Of a stretch of DNA of 64,000 nucleotides, positions 35,492 through 43,650 are shown one piece after another. Numbering within the stretch: the first letter of the stretch is position 1; each line of letters starts with the position of its first letter. A model generated the notes under the pieces. It was given only the letters and a program-made list of their open reading frames with translations. It was not told where the DNA came from and ran no database searches. The stretch comes from Martinezella rhizogenes (GTDB taxonomy: Bacteria; Pseudomonadota; Alphaproteobacteria; Rhizobiales; Rhizobiaceae), in assembly GCF_007002745.1 (NCBI RefSeq), contig NZ_SGNY01000002.1:682001-746000 (forward strand). The letters run 5' to 3'. A program made the translations under genes and the position numbers.

Positions 35492-36253
35492 TCACCGCCC
35501 CAGATAATTCTCGATCACCTTCGGATCGCTGGACACAAAATCGATCGACCCTTCCGCCAGCACCGAGCCTTCGGCAAGACACGTCACCTTCACGCCCAGC
35601 TCGCGGATGAAACCCATGTCGTGTTCCACCACCACAACCGAACGGGTCTTGGCGATTTCTTTCAACAGCACCGCAGTTTCGGCCGTTTCCGCATCCGTCA
35701 TGCCCGCCACCGGCTCGTCCACCAGCAGCAGCTTCGGCTCCTGTGCGAGCAGCATGCCGATCTCCAGCCACTGTTTCTGCCCGTGCGAGAGATTGGCGGC
35801 GAGGTCGCCCCGGCGGTGGCCAAGCCGCACGGTGGCGAGGATTTCCTCGATGCGGGCCTTGTCCTCTTGCGTCAGCCGGTAGAACAGCGTGGCGAACACG
35901 CCGCGCTTGCGGTTCAGCGCCAGTTCCAGATTATCCCAGACGGTGTGGCTTTCGAATACCGTCGGCTTCTGGAATTTTCGGCCGATGCCGAGCTGGGCAA
36001 TATCCGCCTCGTCCTTTTTGGTGAGGTCGATGCTGTCTTCGAACAGCACCGTGCCGCTGTCCGGCCGCGTCTTGCCGGTGATGATATCCATCATCGTCGT
36101 CTTGCCCGCGCCATTCGGGCCGATGATGGCGCGCAGTTCGCCCGGTTCCACCACGAAGGAGAGGGAGTTGAGCGCCCTGAAACCATCGAAGGAAACGGAG
36201 ACACCGTCGAGATAAAGCAGGCTTTTCGTTCTGTTTTCGGAAATCGTGTTCAT
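35492..36253 (-). CDS. urtD: Urea ABC transporter ATPase UrtD
   Basis: A LivG-type ATPase of about 253 residues. Walker A GPNGAGKTT, the Q-loop GRKFQKPTVFESHTVWDN, signature NLSHGQKQWLEIGMLL, Walker B LLLVDEPVAGMTD and switch VEHDM. The FQKPTVFE/LSHGQKQWLEI variant is characteristic of UrtD. ATG 36253 begins eight bases after the urtC stop; the frame extends to 36313 inside urtC. Confidence 0.94.
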   Translation of the reverse strand: MNTISENRTKSLLYLDGVSVSFDGFRALNSLSFVVEPGELRAIIGPNGAGKTTMMDIITGKTRPDSGTVLFEDSIDLTKKDEADIAQLGIGRKFQKPTVFESHTVWDNLELALNRKRGVFATLFYRLTQEDKARIEEILATVRLGHRRGDLAANLSHGQKQWLEIGMLLAQEPKLLLVDEPVAGMTDAETAETAVLLKEIAKTRSVVVVEHDMGFIRELGVKVTCLAEGSVLAEGSIDFVSSDPKVIENYLGR

Positions 36254-36260
36254 ATCCGCC

Positions 36261-37433
36261 TCACTCCGCCGCCTGTTGCGCAACCGCGCTGTCGTTTTCA
36301 GGCCGGTCACCAACGCTCACCGCCCGCGCAACGCGCTTTTCGCGACGCCCTGCGAGATAATGCTGCAGGGTGCCGACAATGCCCTTTGGGAAAAACAGCG
36401 TCACCGCGATGAAGAGACCACCCAGCGCAAACAGCCAGAATTCCGGGAATGCGCCGGTGAAATAGCTCTTGCCGCCATTAACGAGAACAGCGCCGAGGAT
36501 CGGCCCGATCAGCGTGCCGCGCCCACCCACCGCCGTCCACACCACCACTTCGATGGAGTTGGCGGGCGAAAATTCGCCGGGATTGATGATGCCCACCTGC
36601 GGCACGAATAGCGCGCCGGCAATGCCCGCCATCATGGCCGACACGACAAAGGTGAAAAGTTTGATGTTTTCGACCCGGAAACCGAGGAAGCGCACCCGGC
36701 TTTCGGCATCCCGCACGCCCACCAGCACCTTGCCGAATTTGGAATTGACGATGCCTGACGCGATCAGCAGCGAGATCGCCAGCATCACGGCGGTTACGGC
36801 AAACAGCACGGCGCGTGTGCCATCCGCCTGCACGGAAAAGCCAAGGATATCCTTGAAATCGGTGAGGCCATTATTGCCACCGAAACCCATATCGTTGCGG
36901 AAGAACGCGAGCAGCAGGGCATAGGTCATGGCCTGGGTGATGATGGAGAGATAAACGCCGTTGACGCGCGAGCGGAAGGCGAACCAGCCGAACACGAAGG
37001 CCAGCAGCCCCGGCACGACAAGCACCATCAGCGCCGCAAACCAGAACATGTCGAAACCCTGCCAGAACCACGGCAGTTCCTTCCAGTTAAGGAACACCAT
37101 AAAATCGGGCAGCACCGGATGGCCATAAACCCCGCGCGTGCCGATCTGCCGCATCAGATACATGCCCATGGCATAACCGCCGAGCGCGAAGAAGGCGGCG
37201 TGGCCAAGCGAGAGAATGCCGCAATAACCCCAGACCAGATCAAGCGCCAGCGCCAAGAGCGCATAGGCCAGATATTTGCCGAGCATCGACATGATGTAGG
37301 TCGGGATGCGGAACGCGCTGTCGGCTGGCAACAGCAGGTTGGAGGCAGGCACAATCACGGCAATGGCCAGAATGATGCCGATGGCGATGGAAATGCGGCG
37401 ATCGAGCGCGCGCAGGAGGAAGCCGGTAATCAT
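36261..37433 (-). CDS. urtC: Urea ABC transporter permease UrtC
   Basis: A 390-residue LivM-type inner-membrane permease with about ten hydrophobic segments, including YLAYALLALALDLVWGYCG, LSLGHAAFFALGGYAMGMY and the EVVVWTAVGGRGTLIGPILG block near the C-terminus. ATG 37433 overlaps the urtB stop (ATGA). The frame continues upstream into urtB and is not coding there. Confidence 0.94.
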   Translation of the reverse strand: MITGFLLRALDRRISIAIGIILAIAVIVPASNLLLPADSAFRIPTYIMSMLGKYLAYALLALALDLVWGYCGILSLGHAAFFALGGYAMGMYLMRQIGTRGVYGHPVLPDFMVFLNWKELPWFWQGFDMFWFAALMVLVVPGLLAFVFGWFAFRSRVNGVYLSIITQAMTYALLLAFFRNDMGFGGNNGLTDFKDILGFSVQADGTRAVLFAVTAVMLAISLLIASGIVNSKFGKVLVGVRDAESRVRFLGFRVENIKLFTFVVSAMMAGIAGALFVPQVGIINPGEFSPANSIEVVVWTAVGGRGTLIGPILGAVLVNGGKSYFTGAFPEFWLFALGGLFIAVTLFFPKGIVGTLQHYLAGRREKRVARAVSVGDRPENDSAVAQQAAE

Positions 37434-39043
37434 GCTTCGATCGCCCTTCCCTTGAGTGCGAAGAGACCGCGCGGCCGCTTCTGGATGAACAGAATGATGA
37501 GGACGAGCACGAGGATCTTGCCGAGCACGGCGCCAACCGTCGGCTCTAGGAACTTGTTGAGCACACCGAGCGACAGCGCGCCGACCAAGGTTCCCCAGAG
37601 ATTGCCGACGCCACCGAACACCACGACCATGAAACTGTCGATGATGTAGCTCTGGCCGAGATTGGGAGAGACATTGTCGATCTGCGACAGCGCTACGCCG
37701 GCAAGACCGGCAACGCCTGAACCGAGCGCGAAGGTGAAGGCATCCACCCACGGCGTGCGAATGCCCATGGAAGAGGCCATGCGACGGTTCTGCGTCACGG
37801 CGCGCATCTGCAGGCCAAAGGCGGAGCGTTTCAGCAGCACCAGCAGCGCGAAGAACACCGAGAGCGAGAAGCAGACGATCCACACCCGGTTCCAGGTGAA
37901 ATTGAGATAACCGACGCTGAAGGAGCCGGACATCCAGCTCGGACTGCCGACTTCCCGGTTGGTGGGGCCGAAAATGGAGCGCACGCCCTGCTGCAGGATG
38001 AGCGAGATGCCCCATGTGGCGAGCAGCGTTTCCAGCGGCCGCCCATAGAGGAAGCGGATGACGCCGCGCTCCATCACCAGGCCGACAAAACCCGTCACCA
38101 GAAAGGCAGCAGGCAGGGCAATCGCCAGCGACCAGTCAAACAGGCCGGGGAAATGGCTGCGGATCACCTCCTGCACCATGAAGGTGGAGTAAGCGCCGAT
38201 CATCACCATCTCGCCATGCGCCATGTTGATGATGCCCATCACGCCGAAGGTGATGGCAAGGCCGATGGCGGCCAGCAGCAGCACGGAACCGAGCGACAGG
38301 CCGTACCAGACATTCTGGACGTAATCCCAGAAGGCAAGCGCACTTTCGATGCTGGAAATCGCCTCGTCTATGTCGGGTTTCAGGCTCGGATCGACTGACG
38401 AGGACGCCGCCATGAGGATGCCGATCGCATCGCGCCCGCCAAGGCTCTTGATGGTGGCAATCGCGTCTTTCTTCTGGTCGAGCGGACGGTCGGAGGAAAG
38501 CAGCGAGACAGCCCGCGCTTCCTCCATCCGGGTCCGCACTTCAGTATCGGTCTCCTTGGCGATGGCCGCTTCCAGCAATTCGAGATTTTCAGCACTCGGC
38601 GCTTTCAGAACCGCGTCTGCCGCTGAAAGCCGTACGGAGCGTTCCGGGCTGAGCAGCGTCAGACCGCCCATCGCGGCGCGGATGACGCGACGCAGATTGT
38701 TATTGACCCTGATCTTGGAAACGGCCGCCTTCGGTACTTCACCGGCGCTTTCACCGGTCAGTGGGTCGATGAGCGTGAAGCTGGAGCCTTCAGGTTTCGT
38801 CATGAACACCAGATTGTCGGCCTTGCGCACGTAAAGATCGCCCGCCGCGAAAGCCTCGAGCGCCGGCACGACACGCGCGTCGCCGGTGGCGGCAATCTGG
38901 CCAATCAGCGTTTCGGCCTGCTTGAAGTCAGCCGTGCCGAGGGCGTCGATCAGCGCCTTCGGATCGCTTTGCGCGAAAGAGTGGGCTGCGATCCCCAGGA
39001 TGAGCCAGAGGAAGATGGCTCCGAGAAAAGATCGGATCGTCAT
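37430..39043 (-). CDS. urtB: Urea ABC transporter permease UrtB
   Basis: A 537-residue LivH-type permease with an N-terminal extension typical of UrtB: signal-like helix FLGAIFLWLILGIAAHSFA, then about 210 periplasmic residues with helical repeats (PKALIDALGTADFKQAETLIG, LLEAAIAKETDTEVRTRMEEA). The permease core starts near AFWDYVQNVWYGLSLGSVLLL and includes GVMGIINMAHGEMVMIGAY. ATG 39043 is used; the frame to 39262 reads through a type B repeat. Confidence 0.93.
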   Translation of the reverse strand: MTIRSFLGAIFLWLILGIAAHSFAQSDPKALIDALGTADFKQAETLIGQIAATGDARVVPALEAFAAGDLYVRKADNLVFMTKPEGSSFTLIDPLTGESAGEVPKAAVSKIRVNNNLRRVIRAAMGGLTLLSPERSVRLSAADAVLKAPSAENLELLEAAIAKETDTEVRTRMEEARAVSLLSSDRPLDQKKDAIATIKSLGGRDAIGILMAASSSVDPSLKPDIDEAISSIESALAFWDYVQNVWYGLSLGSVLLLAAIGLAITFGVMGIINMAHGEMVMIGAYSTFMVQEVIRSHFPGLFDWSLAIALPAAFLVTGFVGLVMERGVIRFLYGRPLETLLATWGISLILQQGVRSIFGPTNREVGSPSWMSGSFSVGYLNFTWNRVWIVCFSLSVFFALLVLLKRSAFGLQMRAVTQNRRMASSMGIRTPWVDAFTFALGSGVAGLAGVALSQIDNVSPNLGQSYIIDSFMVVVFGGVGNLWGTLVGALSLGVLNKFLEPTVGAVLGKILVLVLIILFIQKRPRGLFALKGRAIEA

Positions 39044-39104
39044 GTCGGGGTCCTTGGGCGGTTTGCGACGGGGCGTTTGTGTGGCGTGGCTTGAGTATGC
39101 GGCT

Positions 39105-39261
39105 TCACCCCCCTCTGCCCTGCCGGGCATCTCCCCCACAAGGAGGGAGATCGGCAGGACGCACCGCATCGCTCTATCTCGACAAACGAGAAATGCGAGG
39201 CCTCGCCACGAGTCGATCTCCCCACCTGTGGGGGAGATGCCCGGCAGGGCAGAGGGGGGCA
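39105..39261. repeat. Type B palindromic repeat
   Basis: CCCCCCTCTGCCCTGCCGGG... and its inverted partner ending GGCAGAGGGGGGC, with a 60-70 base centre, in the 289-base urtA-urtB gap. Nothing else is seen in the gap. Confidence 0.85.
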
Positions 39262-39332
39262 CGCTTGTTCAGTTTTCAACTATTGAAGCACCGCCCCCAA
39301 CGAAGAGGGAGCGGCACTATCCCCGGGGCTAA

Positions 39333-40622
39333 TCAGCTACCCTTGCCGCCGCACTTGCCACTGGCCACATTAAAGTTCCCGCAAGACATCGGCTTGCGCC
39401 AATCCGAAATCAGATCCTTCGAGTCCGGCAGGTAGTCCGACCATTCATCCCCCACCACCTGTGGTGTCTGCTGCACGATCTCGAACTGCCCATCGGCCTG
39501 GATTTCGCCGATCAGCACCGGCTTGGTGATGTGGTGGTTCGGCATGACAGTGGAGTAACCGCCCGAAAGGTTCGGCACGGAAACGCCGATGATCGAGTCG
39601 AGAACCTTGTCCGTCTCCGTCGTGCCGGCGGATTCGACGGCCTTTACCCAGGCGTTGAAGCCGATATAGGCGGCTTCCATCGGGTCGTTGGTCACGCGCT
39701 TGTCGTTCTTGGTAAAGGCATGCCAGGTCTTGATGAACTCGGCATTGACCTCGGTATCGACGGACTGGAAGTAGTTCCAGGCGGCAAGGTGGCCGACCAG
39801 CGGGGCGGTATCGAGACCGGCCAGCTCTTCTTCACCGACCGAGAAGGCGACGACCGGAATATCCTCGGCCTTGACGCCCTGGTTTGCCAGTTCCTTGTAG
39901 AAAGGCACGTTGGCGTCACCATTGATGGTGGAAACCACGGCGGTCTTCTTGCCGGCCGAGCCGAATTTCTTGATGTCGGACACGATCGTCTGCCAGTCGG
40001 AATGACCGAACGGCGTGTAGTTGATCATGATGTCCTCTTCCTTGACGCCCTTCGACATCAGGTAGGCCTTCAGGATCTTGTTGGTGGTCTGCGGATAGAC
40101 ATAGTCCGTGCCGGCCAGAACCCAGCGTTCCACACCTTCGGTGCTGGCGAGATAATCGACGGCCGGAATGGCCTGCTGGTTCGGTGCAGCACCCGTATAG
40201 AAGATGTTGCGCGAGGATTCCTCACCCTCGTACTGAACGGGGTAGAACAGGATCGAGTTCAGTTCCTCGAACACCGGCAGCACGGATTTGCGTGACGAAG
40301 ACGTCCAGCAGCCGAAGACGGCGGCGACCTTGTCCTGCGAAATCAGCTGGCGGGCCTTTTCGGCGAACAGCGGCCAGTCGGAAGCCGGATCGACCACCAC
40401 GGCTTCAAGCTTCTTGCCGAGCACGCCGCCCTTCTTGTTCTGCTCGTCGATGAGCATCAGCATGGCGTCTTTCAGCGTCGTTTCTGAAATCGCCATGGTG
40501 CCGGACAGCGAATGCAGCACGCCGACCTTGATGGTGTCGTCAGCGGCAAAAGCGCCATGGAAGGCGGTGGTGGACAGGATCGCGCCAAGCAGCGCGGCAC
40601 TAAGCGTCTTGCGGAATGTCAT
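39333..40622 (-). CDS. urtA: Urea ABC transporter binding protein UrtA
   Basis: A 429-residue periplasmic binding protein. Signal peptide LSAALLGAILSTTAFHGAFA, then DTIKVGVLHSLSGTMAISET, CWTSSSRKSVLPVFEE and LFYPVQYEGEESSRNIFYTG, which are specific to UrtA rather than LivJ. It is first gene of the urt operon. ATG 40622 is used; the frame runs to 40670. Confidence 0.95.
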   Translation of the reverse strand: MTFRKTLSAALLGAILSTTAFHGAFAADDTIKVGVLHSLSGTMAISETTLKDAMLMLIDEQNKKGGVLGKKLEAVVVDPASDWPLFAEKARQLISQDKVAAVFGCWTSSSRKSVLPVFEELNSILFYPVQYEGEESSRNIFYTGAAPNQQAIPAVDYLASTEGVERWVLAGTDYVYPQTTNKILKAYLMSKGVKEEDIMINYTPFGHSDWQTIVSDIKKFGSAGKKTAVVSTINGDANVPFYKELANQGVKAEDIPVVAFSVGEEELAGLDTAPLVGHLAAWNYFQSVDTEVNAEFIKTWHAFTKNDKRVTNDPMEAAYIGFNAWVKAVESAGTTETDKVLDSIIGVSVPNLSGGYSTVMPNHHITKPVLIGEIQADGQFEIVQQTPQVVGDEWSDYLPDSKDLISDWRKPMSCGNFNVASGKCGGKGS

Positions 40623-40720
40623 CGGAAGAACCCCTCTCCTTGTTGGCCTCCTGTGGAGGCTCAGCGGCATCAGCGGCCGCTGCTGGGAGGGACTATCGAT
40701 CTCGCGGATGCGAAACCGTA

Positions 40721-40736
40721 TACGTCAATTGACGTA
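40721..40736. promoter_or_regulatory. Perfect 16-base palindrome upstream of urtA
   Basis: TACGTCAATTGACGTA is self-complementary over all 16 bases and lies 99 bases before the urtA start codon, a place suited to an operator. I do not recognise the cognate regulator. Confidence 0.5.
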
Positions 40737-40807
40737 GGCGGGGTGGCGAAAGGTGCAGTGGGGGGTGGACAAGCTTAACTTACGAGTGGAGCGAGACATC
40801 TCAACTT

Positions 40808-40932
40808 GTTTCTTCTCCCCGCCGGGGAGAAGTCCGCGGCAGCGGGATGAGGGGGTAACGGTCGAGATATACGGAGAGCTAGCCCCGTCATCCGACCCTT
40901 CGGGCCACCTTCTCCCCCTCGGGGAGAAGAAA
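40808..40932. repeat. Type A palindromic repeat (RIME-like)
   Basis: Arms start GTTTCTTCTCCCCGCCGGGG and end CTCGGGGAGAAGAAA. The left arm has the GTCCGCGGCAGCGGG flavour, the right the GACCCTTCGGGCC flavour. Together with the 40721 palindrome it fills the 345-base gap between urtA and the DUF2735 gene. Confidence 0.85.
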
Positions 40933-40967
40933 TGCGCGGCACCGTTTCACATCAGAGGTGCGACACA

Positions 40968-41165
40968 TCAGGAATGCGGCTTGCCGTCCCGCTCTTCGTC
41001 GCGGATCGCGTCATCATGATACCAGGAGCCAAAATCCACATGCGGCTCGCGTGCCTGACGCTCAAGCTCGCTCAGCGCGCTATTGTGGAACTTGGAAAGC
41101 CCCGCGCGCCCGCCGACCGGGAATTGATAGATCGTTGCCGTCTCGCGATGAAAGCCAGTTGCCAT
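40968..41165 (-). CDS. DUF2735 small protein, divergent from glnII
   Basis: A 65-residue hydrophilic protein: ATGFHRETATIYQFPVGGRAG, then LSKFHNSALSELERQAREPH and a charged C-terminus (DDAIRDEERDGK). ATG 41165 or ATG 41174 is the likely start; the frame to 41222 is less likely. DUF2735 proteins are found in Rhizobiales, typically near glnII. This divergent placement, sharing the glnII regulatory region, suggests nitrogen control; function is unknown. Confidence 0.75.
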   Translation of the reverse strand: MATGFHRETATIYQFPVGGRAGLSKFHNSALSELERQAREPHVDFGSWYHDDAIRDEERDGKPHS

Positions 41166-41364
41166 TTCGACCATCTCACTCTGTTTGCATCGAAGCACTT
41201 TGGTTGTGAAGCAAACCCGCAAAGACCGGATTCGCTTCGTTTGATTAAAAAAAAATCACGTTGCGAAAAATATAGGCACTAATCGGCCAATCAGCAAGAA
41301 AAACCATTCCGAGAGCGCCGGTTTTTGGGGCAAATGCCGATCCGTCGCGCGCAATTGAAATCAT

Positions 41365-41381
41365 TGCACCGCAACAGGGCA
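41365..41381. promoter_or_regulatory. Possible NtrC site upstream of glnII
   Basis: TGCACC-GCAAC-AGGGCA matches the NtrC pattern TGCACC-N5-GGTGCA fully in the left half and at four of six positions in the right. It is about 180 bases upstream of the sigma-54 element, a normal enhancer distance. The ten bases GCAACAGGGC recur at 41455-41464. Confidence 0.4.
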
Positions 41382-41544
41382 TTTCATGCCCAGACGCCGG
41401 CTATCTATCAGGATTCAATGATGAAACATGAGGGTTAAATTTGCTTTCCGCAGTGCAACAGGGCCGGCTTCGCGCAATATCGCGGCCCTTGCGTTCCAGA
41501 GCCTCTGAAAGATTTTTCGAAGAATTTGCGAAACATCGCCAATC

Positions 41545-41560
41545 TGGCACGCGGCATGCA
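41545..41560 (+). promoter_or_regulatory. Sigma-54 (-24/-12) promoter of glnII
   Basis: TGGCACGCGGCATGCA has the invariant GG (41546-41547) and GC (41558-41559) exactly ten bases apart and a consensus TGGCACG -24 element. Transcription would begin near 41571, leaving an 85-base leader before ATG 41655. glnII genes of rhizobia are known NtrC/sigma-54 targets. Confidence 0.75.
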
Positions 41561-41654
41561 TCTAAGGGGTCAGCCCTTGAACGCGAATGCGCTTCCGGCG
41601 GCGAAAGCCACGGAAGCCTCAAGGCTTCGCATTTTTACCTATGAGAGGTTCGTA

Positions 41655-42689
41655 ATGACTAAGTTCAAACTCGAGTACATCTGGCTGGATGGATACAAGC
41701 CGGTCGCCAACCTGCGCGGCAAGACACAGGTCAAGGAATTCGACGAATTCCCGACACTCGAGCAGCTGCCGCTTTGGGGTTTTGATGGCTCCTCCACCCA
41801 GCAGGCTGAAGGCCATTCGTCGGATTGCGTGCTGAAGCCCGTCGCGATCTACCCCGACCCGGCCCGCACCAACGGTGCACTCGTCATGTGCGAAGTCATG
41901 ATGCCCGATGGCGTCACCCCGCATGCCTCGAACAGCCGCGCAACCATCGTCGAGGACGAGGATGCATGGTTCGGTTTCGAACAGGAATATTTCTTCTACC
42001 AGGACGGCCGCCCGCTCGGCTTCCCGGAACAGGGTTACCCGGCTCCGCAGGGCCCGTATTACACCGGCGTCGGTTTCAAGAACGTCGGTTCGGTTGCCCG
42101 TGAAATCGTTGAAGAGCACCTCGATCTCTGCCTCGAAGCCGGCATCAACCACGAAGGCATCAACGCCGAAGTGGCCAAGGGCCAGTGGGAATTCCAGATT
42201 TTCGGCAAGGGCTCCAAGCGCGCCGCCGACCAGATCTGGATCGCCCGTTACCTGCTGCTGCGTCTGTGCGAACAGTACGGCATCGACGTCGAATTCCATT
42301 GCAAGCCGCTCGGCGATACCGACTGGAACGGCTCGGGCATGCACTGCAACTTCTCCACCAAGTTCATGCGTGAAGTTGGCGGCAAGGACTATTTCGAAGC
42401 CCTCATGGCTGCTTTCGCCAAGAACTGGCAGGAGCACATCGACGTTTACGGCCCGGACAACCATCTGCGCCTGACCGGCAAGCACGAAACCGCTCCGTGG
42501 AACAAGTTCTCCTATGGCGTGGCAGACCGTGGCGCCTCGATCCGCGTTCCGCATTCCTTCGTCAACAACGGTTACCGTGGTTACCTCGAAGACCGTCGCC
42601 CGAACTCGCAAGGCTGCCCCTACCAGATCGCTTCCGTCGTTCTGAAGACGATCGCAGAAGTGCCGCTCGCAAAGTCGGCCGCTGCCTGA
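41655..42689 (+). CDS. glnII: Glutamine synthetase type II
   Basis: A 344-residue eukaryote-type glutamine synthetase that makes glutamine from glutamate, ammonia and ATP in the cytosol, unregulated by the adenylylation that controls GSI. Motifs: LEYIWLDGY, WGFDGSSTQQAEGHSSDC, AWFGFEQEYFF, GPYYTGVG, GQWEFQIF, NGSGMHCNFSTKFMR and NKFSYGVADRGASIR. AGAGGTTCGTA precedes ATG 41655. It is an isolated transcription unit between a sigma-54 promoter and a strong terminator. Confidence 0.97.
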   Translation: MTKFKLEYIWLDGYKPVANLRGKTQVKEFDEFPTLEQLPLWGFDGSSTQQAEGHSSDCVLKPVAIYPDPARTNGALVMCEVMMPDGVTPHASNSRATIVEDEDAWFGFEQEYFFYQDGRPLGFPEQGYPAPQGPYYTGVGFKNVGSVAREIVEEHLDLCLEAGINHEGINAEVAKGQWEFQIFGKGSKRAADQIWIARYLLLRLCEQYGIDVEFHCKPLGDTDWNGSGMHCNFSTKFMREVGGKDYFEALMAAFAKNWQEHIDVYGPDNHLRLTGKHETAPWNKFSYGVADRGASIRVPHSFVNNGYRGYLEDRRPNSQGCPYQIASVVLKTIAEVPLAKSAAA

Positions 42690-42700
42690 TAAGCCAAGAC

Positions 42701-42735
42701 ATGGCGTCGCCCGCAACCGGGCGACGCCATTTTTC
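42701..42735 (+). terminator. Intrinsic terminator of glnII
   Basis: Thirteen-base perfect stem ATGGCGTCGCCCG / CGGGCGACGCCAT with a CAAC loop and TTTTT, 12 bases after the glnII stop. Confidence 0.93.
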
Positions 42736-42848
42736 TGTCCACCGAACGGCCGGGCCGGACGGGCGACCTTTCGCCCTCTGCCCCACGCGGCATATTCTTC
42801 CTTCGCGAACTCCAAGAAGTTTCGGCACGTCAAGCAAGAAGGTGAGCG

Positions 42849-43619
42849 ATGGGCATTCTTCAGAAATTCTCTCTCGAAAACCGCACCGCCATCATCACCG
42901 GCAGCGGCCGCGGCCTCGGTTTTGAAATTGCCAGCGCCTTTGCCGAAGCGGGCGCCCATGTGTGGCTGACCGGCCGCAATGCCGAAACGCTGGAACAGGC
43001 GGTCGACACGCTGCGCAAGGCCGGCGGCAAGGCCGATTACGCCGCCTTCGATATCGCCGATACGACCGCCGGCAGCGCGCTTGTCCGCCGCATCATGGAC
43101 GAGTTTGGCCACCTCGATATCCTCGTCAACAATGTCGGCGCGCGTGACCGCCGCCCGCTTGCCGAATTCAGCGATGAGGACGTGCTGGAGCTGATCCGCA
43201 CCGATCTCACCTCCTCCATCTCGCTGTCACGCGATGCGGCAGAGGCCATGAACATCAATGGTTACGGCCGCCTCATCACCATCACCTCCATTCTCGGCCA
43301 TATCGTTCGGCCGGGAGATGCCATCTATCCCGTCGCCAAACAGGGGCTGACCGGGCTGATGCGGGCGATCGCCGTGGAATATGGCGCACGCGGCATCACC
43401 AGCAACGCCATCGCACCCGGCATGTTCGCGACAGAAACCAATGCCGCCCTTGCTGAAAACCCTGAGATGGTCGCCTTCGCCAAGCTGCGCGTGCCGCTGG
43501 AGCGCTGGGGCCGGCCGGACGAGATTGCCGGTGCGGCGCTGTTTCTGGCCAGCGACGCGGCCTCCTTCGTCAACGGCCATGTGCTGACGGTGGATGGCGG
43601 CATGTCGGTGCGGCTGTGA
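42849..43619 (+). CDS. SDR-family oxidoreductase (gluconate 5-dehydrogenase-like)
   Basis: A 256-residue classical short-chain dehydrogenase. The NAD(P) loop is TGSGRGLG (from residue 18), then NNVG. The catalytic serine is in ITSILGH and the YxxxK in YPVAKQ. C-terminal VDGGMSVRL is typical. It resembles gluconate 5-dehydrogenases/3-oxoacyl reductases; substrate unproven. AAGAAGGTGAGCG precedes ATG 42849. It is 31 bases from the next gene and may share a transcript with it. Confidence 0.87.
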   Translation: MGILQKFSLENRTAIITGSGRGLGFEIASAFAEAGAHVWLTGRNAETLEQAVDTLRKAGGKADYAAFDIADTTAGSALVRRIMDEFGHLDILVNNVGARDRRPLAEFSDEDVLELIRTDLTSSISLSRDAAEAMNINGYGRLITITSILGHIVRPGDAIYPVAKQGLTGLMRAIAVEYGARGITSNAIAPGMFATETNAALAENPEMVAFAKLRVPLERWGRPDEIAGAALFLASDAASFVNGHVLTVDGGMSVRL

Positions 43620-43650
43620 GAAGCCCGTTCACGAAAGGCGCTCGATAGGC

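Noticed and set aside
34863..35771. 302-codon minus-strand frame across the GIY-YIG block and into urtD
   Set aside because: Reads through type C repeats (PSGLTRGSTP-type translation) and the opposite strand of the nuclease; no homology.
40752..40757. GGTGCA near urtA as an NtrC site
   Set aside because: Only one half-site; no TGCACC partner at the five-base spacing.
41619..43112. 497-codon minus-strand frame opposite glnII and the SDR gene
   Set aside because: Spans the glnII terminator and two well-identified genes; composition is that of an antisense shadow.
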